Of a stretch of DNA of 64,000 nt, positions 57,687 through 64,000 are shown in pieces. Positions within the stretch are counted from its first letter, which is position 1. Each line of letters opens with the position of its first letter. The notes below the pieces were generated by a model. That model searched no databases and was not told the origin of the DNA. It saw nothing but the letters and a program-made list of their open reading frames with translations. The stretch is from contig CM027377.1 in NCBI GenBank assembly GCA_015680905.1, positions 37,968,501-38,032,500 of the forward strand, written 5' to 3'. The DNA is from Coptis chinensis (Eukaryota; Streptophyta; Magnoliopsida; Ranunculales; Ranunculaceae). The position numbers and the translations under genes are program-made.

Positions 57687-58369
57687 TGTAGGGGGGATTT
57701 CCCGTCATTGAACATATGGCACGTGTATGGGAAATAACCTAAGACTATAGATGTCCAGAATAAGACGAGGACCATCAGATCAGTTCTGCGAATAAGTGAT
57801 CTCATGCTTAGCATGAGTGTTTAGTGGAGATGTGCCAGGCACATGACTGACCGCCTTCAAACATAATAGTTACTTGGTCGTTAGGAACTGATATAGACAG
57901 TTCCTGAATATAAGGAAACTGAAGATGGCGATCTTTGATGATAAGGAAGGAATCGTGATGACATATCTTAGGAGTTACCTTTTAGATATAATCTTCCCAT
58001 ACACGATGGGACATTATGATCAACAAGGAAACTTACCTTTCATAAGATATGGTCTAGATTCAGACTTCCATAAGAAGAGGAATCCTAATAGGAAGGCAGA
58101 GTCCAAAGATGGAAGGGAACTCACAAGCGGTGAAGACAGCCTTAACCCTAGGACTCTCATAGCTCTTCCTATATAAACCATAGGGATTCGCTCTTAGGAA
58201 CTACGCAAAATAGGGTTTGATTCTCCAATAGAACAAAGGAGATACGTAGGCAGTCATCAGACGGTTTAACCCTGAACTCACCATCATCTCATCCCTTCTC
58301 TATTCAGCAAAGGATTCCATAACACAAGGCACTGAGGAAGATCAGGGGATACTTGGAATTTCCCCTACA
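57687..58369 (+). repeat. 5' LTR of a Tat-type gypsy element
   Basis: It starts TGTAGGGGGGATTTCCC and ends GGAATTTCCCCTACA, so the termini are inverted repeats with TG...CA. A TATA box (TATATAAA, 58170-58177) lies about 200 bp before the end. The primer site TTTGGCACCGTCTGTGGGGA follows at once (58372-58391), a form usual in Tat-lineage plant gypsy elements. The partner LTR lies beyond the window. Confidence 0.85.
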
Positions 58370-61300
58370 TATTTTGGCACCGTCTGTGGGGACGAAAGCA
58401 GGTAAATATTCGTTTCAAATGATTGATTTATTCTAAAAACTCTTACTGTTGTGATGGCAGGAGCAAAGAAAATAAAGGGTGGCACTACCCTCGTACAACG
58501 TCGCCATCAGAGAAGAAGTGCATGAGATGCTTGAAGGGGGTGAGAATGTCGGTTGCCAAGATGCGAATGATCCCCCTCAAGGACCTATGACCAGCACCGA
58601 TGGACTAGTTGTTCTCAGAGCAGGTCCCAGGCATAACGTTCAGGAGGAACGTCAAAATGGCAAGAATGTTGTCCTCACCAACCCAGAGTATGTTCAGGCG
58701 AGTTAGGCGGTGCATGCTCTGGAATAGCAAAGGAGCAACCTTGAGCGAGAATTACAGTTGCTAAGGCACTTATATCAGTCTGACACAGGGAAAGAACCAC
58801 TCATCGATCTCGATAATGACGACCCTCCGGAAGGTGATCGTGCTAGGAGTCGAAGGCATGGGGACCCAATTCGGCGCGAGCTATCTGAGTCAGAATATAG
58901 CAACTCAGATGAGGACTCAGGAATAGCCTCAGAACCAGAGTCGACTGACCAAGATCGTGATGTCGACCCTCGACACCGAAAAAGAACTCAGAACAGGAAA
59001 CTTCCTACCAAAGAAAGTGCATGGGAAACTAAGAAGAATGACTTGATCCGTCAGACGCATCGGATGACAGGCAAGGGGAGAAAAATGCAAGACTCCCTTG
59101 TTCAATCCACCATAATGGGGGCAGGCATATCTCCTTTTGCGTCATGAGTGATGAGGAAGCCATATCCCCATGGGTATAGACAACCGAAGTTTAGTGTCTT
59201 TATTGGCAAGTCAAATCCGGTGGATCACGTATTCAGGTATCATGCCACTATGGGACAATATGAGAGATATGACCATGTCATGTGTTAGGAGTTCAAAGCC
59301 TCCCTGTCTGGATCTACGCTCCAGTGGTATCACAGATTACCTGAGCATCAGATCAGGTAATCATGCCACTATGAGAGATCCGGTGGATCACGTATTCAGG
59401 TATCATGCCACTATGGGACAATATGAGAGATATGACCATGTCATGTGTTAGGAGTTCAAAGCCTCCCTGTCTGGATCTACGCTCCAGTGGTATCACAGAT
59501 TACCTGAGCGTAAGATCAGGTCCTCAGAAAAACTATTTAGGACCTTCATAGACAGGTACTCATGCAACAAGCATCCACCAAAACATATGTATCGATGCAC
59601 TGTTCAGCATCAAGAAAAAGGATGGAGAGGCGTTGAGATCCTACATGCAACGGTTCATGGAAATTTCAATCCAAATAGAGTCTTGTGACGACCAGACTGC
59701 TATAATAGCTTTCAAACAAGGGTTGGATGAAAACAACCCACAATTTAGAGGAACTCCTTGACAGGGTTGAAACTCATGTGGGGTGGGAAAAAGATGTCCT
59801 GAACAGACATTAGGAAGCGAAGAAGACTAGCCGGACATTTCCTGGGCTTCCTCGAGAAGGGAATGGAAATTCTTCCCCTCAAAAATCAAAGAGAGACCGT
59901 AATTGTAATTACCAAATTACCGAATCTCCATCAAAGGGACGAATGCCCAGAGGGAAATACCAAAATGTAGCCATTAGTGCAGATGGAAAACCACATAAGA
60001 AGCCACGTGTGGAAGGAACTGAAGAAGCTCTTCCTTCAATGGACATAAACTTTACCCCTTTGAACAAAATGGCAGATGAGGTTTTGGACTCGATAAAAAA
60101 TCAGAGCTACCTCAAATGGCCAGCTCCGCTAAAGCCAGGCTCCCTGGGTACTAGAGACCAAAGGACCTACTGTAAGTTCCATAAGAGTAAGGGTCACAGC
60201 ACCAAAGACTGCAGGACCCTGAAAAATGAACTACATGATCTGATTGAAAGGGGTATTTGAAGCAATTTGTGGCACACGAATAGGTGAACGCAGTACAGCC
60301 TGAGGAGATTAGCACGTTAGTTCAGGATCCCCCAGGTACTGGACCACTCAATGGTCGACTGCAGATAAATATGATTTCTGAAAAAGCAAGTAAGCGAAAT
60401 AGATAGATCATTGAAAAGGGTGCGCGATATCAAATGCGCATCGCCAAGCAGATGAGGATCATGAACAGCGAGCTGACTACAGGAGCTCAGGTTAATGCGG
60501 TACCCCACAAAGATCCGCTCATCTTCTTTATTGAGGCTGACTGTTGTAGCATCCAGAGCCCCCATGAGGATGCGCTTCTTCTGACACTTTCTTTTGGAGA
60601 TTATGATTTGCATCGCATATTAGTTGATCCAGGCAATTCAGCAGATGTGCTATACTAAGCCGCATTAAAAAAGCTGCAAATTCCTAATTCTGAAATGGTT
60701 GCCACCAACTCCAACCTATATGGATTCAGTGGGGACAAAGCTCTGACAGTTGGGGAGATCCAACTACCCGTAGCTACTAGTCCGGTAACTCTCATCATAA
60801 ACTTTGTTGTAGTAAAAGCTAACATACCCTATCATATGATCTTGGACAGGACCTGGCTACACAGACTCTGAGCTGTTCCTAGCACCTATCACCAATGTCT
60901 GAAATTCCCACATAACGGGCCAATTGAGATGATCAGAGGGGATCAGGTGGCTGCCAAGGCATGCTACGCACTGGCGACGAAGTAGTCTCCACTCCCTTCT
61001 AAACCAATAGAGGTGGGGCAACCCACGAAATAACAATTATAGTTGGATCCACCTCTCCCAGACTTGGTCCCACGAGAGAAGGAGGATCCCCCCCTCACTG
61101 GAGTCGTTAGAGGAAGTGGAAATTGCAGGTGGTAGCTCGCCAAAAACCACTTTTATCGACACCTTGTTGAGTTCTGAAGAGCACCAAGCTCTGATACAGT
61201 TCCTCCGAGAGCACAGAGATGTGTTTGCTTGGTCATTCGAAGAAATGCCAGGAATTGACCTTCACGTGGCATGCCACCAGCTCAATGTCTGCAGTGATGC

Positions 61301-64000
61301 AGTAGTAATCAAGTAGAAACCGAGAAGGATAGGTGCTAACAGATCCAAAGCGGTAAAAGCTGAAATTGAAAAACTAAGGGCAACTAATTTTGTCAGGGAA
61401 ATCAATTTCCCCACCTGGATTTCTAATATTGTCATAGTTAGAAAGAAAAATAGGTCATGGAGAATCTACATTGACTTCACGGATCTGAACTGTGCATGTC
61501 CGAAAAACAGCTACCCTCTGCCACGAATTGACAAGTTGGTGGATGCAACGGCTGGATATGAACTGTTATCTTTCATAGATGGGTCGTCAGGCTACAACCA
61601 GATCTCCTTACATGAGGAGGACCACAAGCATGCCAGTTTCACAACTGAGGATGGCCGGTACTGCTATCAGGTCATGCCATTCGGATTAAAAAAATGCAAG
61701 AGGCACATACCAGCGTTTGGTAACAAGATGTTCAAAAGATTAATAGGCAACATTGTGGAGGTTTTGTGGATGATCTCCTGATTAAGAGCCTGAAATGGGG
61801 AGATCATCTCTCCCACTTGAAACGTTCATTTGACGTTCTTCGAGAATATCGCATGAAGCTCAACCCTGCGAAATGTGCTTTTGCTGTATCATCAGAAAAG
61901 TTTTTAGGGTACCTAGTTACTAAGAGAGGGATTGAGGCGAACCCAGATCAGATCCGAGCACTCATAGAAATGCCCTCACCTAAAAACATGAAAGATGTTC
62001 AGAAAGTTATAGGCAGGTTAGCAACTCTAAACAGATTCATCTCCAAGAGTTCAGATGGATGGATGGAATGCCAAAAGGCATGGATGGAAGATTGCCAAAA
62101 GGCGTTCGATCAACTCAAAACATACCTGGGGCACCGCCAATCCTTTCAAAGCCTGTTGAGGGGGAAGTCCTTGGTCTTTATCTCTGTTTATCGGACTACG
62201 ACATCAGTTATGTACTAATATGCGTGGATGAAAAGAAGGTTGAAAAACCTGTCTATTTCTTGAGCCGACGCTCCTACCAGCAGAAACAAGGTACCCTAAA
62301 CTCGAAAGAGTTGCTTTAGCACTTGTTTTTGTCGTAGAGAAATTACGACCGTACTTCCAGTCCCACACCATTAGAGTGATCACAGAGTACCAATTGCGAT
62401 CAGTTCTAGAACGACCGAACAGGTTAGGAAGGCTAACTAAATGGTCTGTGCAACTGCCAAAATATGATATTATTTACGTCCCCAGAATCTCAGAGAAGGG
62501 TCAGGCACTAGCAGAATTCTTGGGAGATTTCCCAATGACCTACACTAGGTACGACTCAACAACCCCCAGTTCAGATGATGTCATCCTGCCTGAATCTCTA
62601 AACACCCGTCCAAACCCATAGGAGTTAAACTCCAGATGGCGGCTGTTTGTGGATGGATCCTCAAATGACAGAGGTGCAGGAGTTGGAGCTATGTTAGTTA
62701 CTCCTGACAATATACGGCTGGAGAAATCCATCTAATTAGGTTGGAACGCCTCTAACAATGAGGCAGAGTATAAGGCAACATTTGCTGGCCTCACAATGGC
62801 CCTCAACCTGGGCCCAACACACCTCACAGTTTTTAGTGACTCACAGCTGGTTGTGTACCAAGTTGATGGAGGGTATGAGGCCATGGACGAACGAATGGTC
62901 AAATACCTAGAACTGGTGAGGGGTCTTCAAGGAAAGTTTGAGAACATTTAATTCTATCAGCTACCTCAATCTAAAAATTGACACGCAGATGCTTTGGCAT
63001 ATGTTGCCTCGATGTTGGGCAACAGCGAGTCATATTCCATCCTTATAGAGTTCCAAGAGAAATCTAGCATTTAGGTCCCAGTTATAATAGTTTATGTTGT
63101 TACAGCCATTACTCCAAGTTAGATGGATCCATTTAAGTCCTACCTCAAAGATGGGACACTCCCTAAGAATAAGAATGTAGCAAGGCGTCTGCTTGCAAAG
63201 ATACAGAGATTCACCCTCGTTGGAGACGATCTGTACAAGAAGTCTTTTTTGGGGCCTCATCTCAGATGTCTCACCCCAGACCTCGCTGAACAAGTTATGC
63301 AAGAAGTTTATGAAGGAATTTGTAGCAACCATGCTGGGGGCAAAACACTAGCTCTCAAGATCCTAAGGCAAGGGTACTTTTGGCCTTATATGCAAAAGGA
63401 TGCACATGTTTTTGCCCACACATGTGAAAAATGTCAATGATATGCTCCGCTAATCCATGCTCCAGCAACAGAAGTGCACCCATTAGCCAGCCCATGGCCA
63501 TTTGCACAGTGGGGAACTAACATTGTCAAACCTCTACCACCTACTCCTGGCAATGTTAGATTCTTATTGGTTGTGACAGATTACTTCACCAAGTGGATAG
63601 AAGTAGTTCCCCTTGTCTTCATTCGAGAACATGACGTCAGAAAGTTTATTTGGAACAACATTGTCTGCAGGTTTGGCATACCCAAAGTTATCATCTCAGA
63701 TAATGGGCAATAGTTTGTTGGAGGATTGGTCGTTGAACTCTGTGAGGAGTTTCACATTACCTATATGTTCTCAACTCCAAGGTACCCACAAGGCAATAGC
63801 CAGGTTGAAGCCTCTAATAGGGTCATCTTGGATAACATGAAGCGTAAATTAGACGATGCGAAAGGTTTATGGGTTGAGGAACTACCTAAGGTCCTATGGA
63901 CATACCGAACTACACCTAAACGGTCAACTGATGAATCCCCATTTTCACTAACCTACGGAATTGAAGCTGTCATACCTCCCAAACTGGTAGCTCCCACTCA
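57687..64000 (+). mobile_element. Tat-type Ty3/gypsy retroelement, partial (runs off the window)
   Basis: After the LTR and primer site comes an acidic/Arg-rich gag leader (58455-59150). Next are gag pieces with a knuckle YCKFHKSKGHSTKDC (about 60170-60215), protease (about 60500-60860, LVDPGNSADVL), and reverse transcriptase (about 61320-61990: ELLSFIDGSSGYNQISLHEE, YQVMPFGLKKC and, further on, KLNPAKCAFAVSSEKFLGYL). Then come RNase H (about 62640-62960: [33 protein letters not shown]) and integrase (63123 onward: YEGICSNHAGGKTLALKILR, HTCEKCQ, LLVVTDYFTKWIEVVPL). Gene order is gypsy. It is broken, with more than ten breaks; the 3' end and age cannot be judged because the second LTR is outside. 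Confidence 0.88.

Noticed and set aside
1-64000. tRNA, rRNA or other structured RNA genes
   Set aside because: No cloverleaf, rRNA core segment or snoRNA box pair was recognised; only tRNA-complementary primer sites of LTR elements are present.

Overview
The window reads as nuclear DNA of a flowering plant, most likely a eudicot. It is AT-rich, its gene pieces are spliced with short GT-AG introns, and the recognisable host genes (GPN3, SCAI/DUF3550, MOR1, VIRILIZER, a class-3 lipase) match plant forms. Almost everything else is transposable-element DNA, much of it nested. I see no complete host gene, no rRNA or tRNA gene, no CRISPR array and no bacterial-style operon.

Layout. 0-5 kb: the 3' exons of GPN3 (minus strand) and the first four exons of a SCAI-family gene (plus strand), both cut short. 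5-15 kb: a foldback MITE, an array of about 13 short palindromes, a small Helitron, an unrecognised ORF, a decayed hAT-like element, a gene-like fossil of the 'putative gypsy type transposon' class, and a 13-copy array of about 66 bp. 15-16.8 kb: an old LTR piece containing a 5'-truncated LINE with clear target-site duplications. 16.8-36.4 kb: a large autonomous-type CACTA (En/Spm) element. It carries a TNP2 transposase gene, a second transposase-associated gene and an antisense fragment of a host lipase gene. Its first gene is split by a 9.9 kb LTR retroelement (21737-31600) with two LTRs about 95% alike and no polymerase.

36.4-48.1 kb is a graveyard of relatives of that LTR family in both orientations. 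It holds an old gag-protease element on the minus strand with a solo LTR inside it (perfect TTGGT duplication), and a 693 bp Helitron carrying a GC-rich minisatellite. 48.5-54 kb holds a Mutator-type MITE (9 bp target duplication) and a complete-looking non-autonomous CACTA element of 4.96 kb. 54-55.8 kb is a 5'-truncated LINE; 56.9-57.7 kb is an ORF fragment; and from 57.7 kb to the end is a Ty3/gypsy element of Tat type that runs off the window.

The most notable object is the 48968-53927 CACTA element. Between its two CACTACTA ends it holds exons and introns from two unrelated host genes, MOR1 (microtubule polymerase, TOG domains) and VIRILIZER (m6A writer subunit), in the same orientation. 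The larger CACTA element holds a third host fragment. The region therefore shows repeated host-gene capture by CACTA transposons. All family assignments come from recalled protein motifs, not from database searches.
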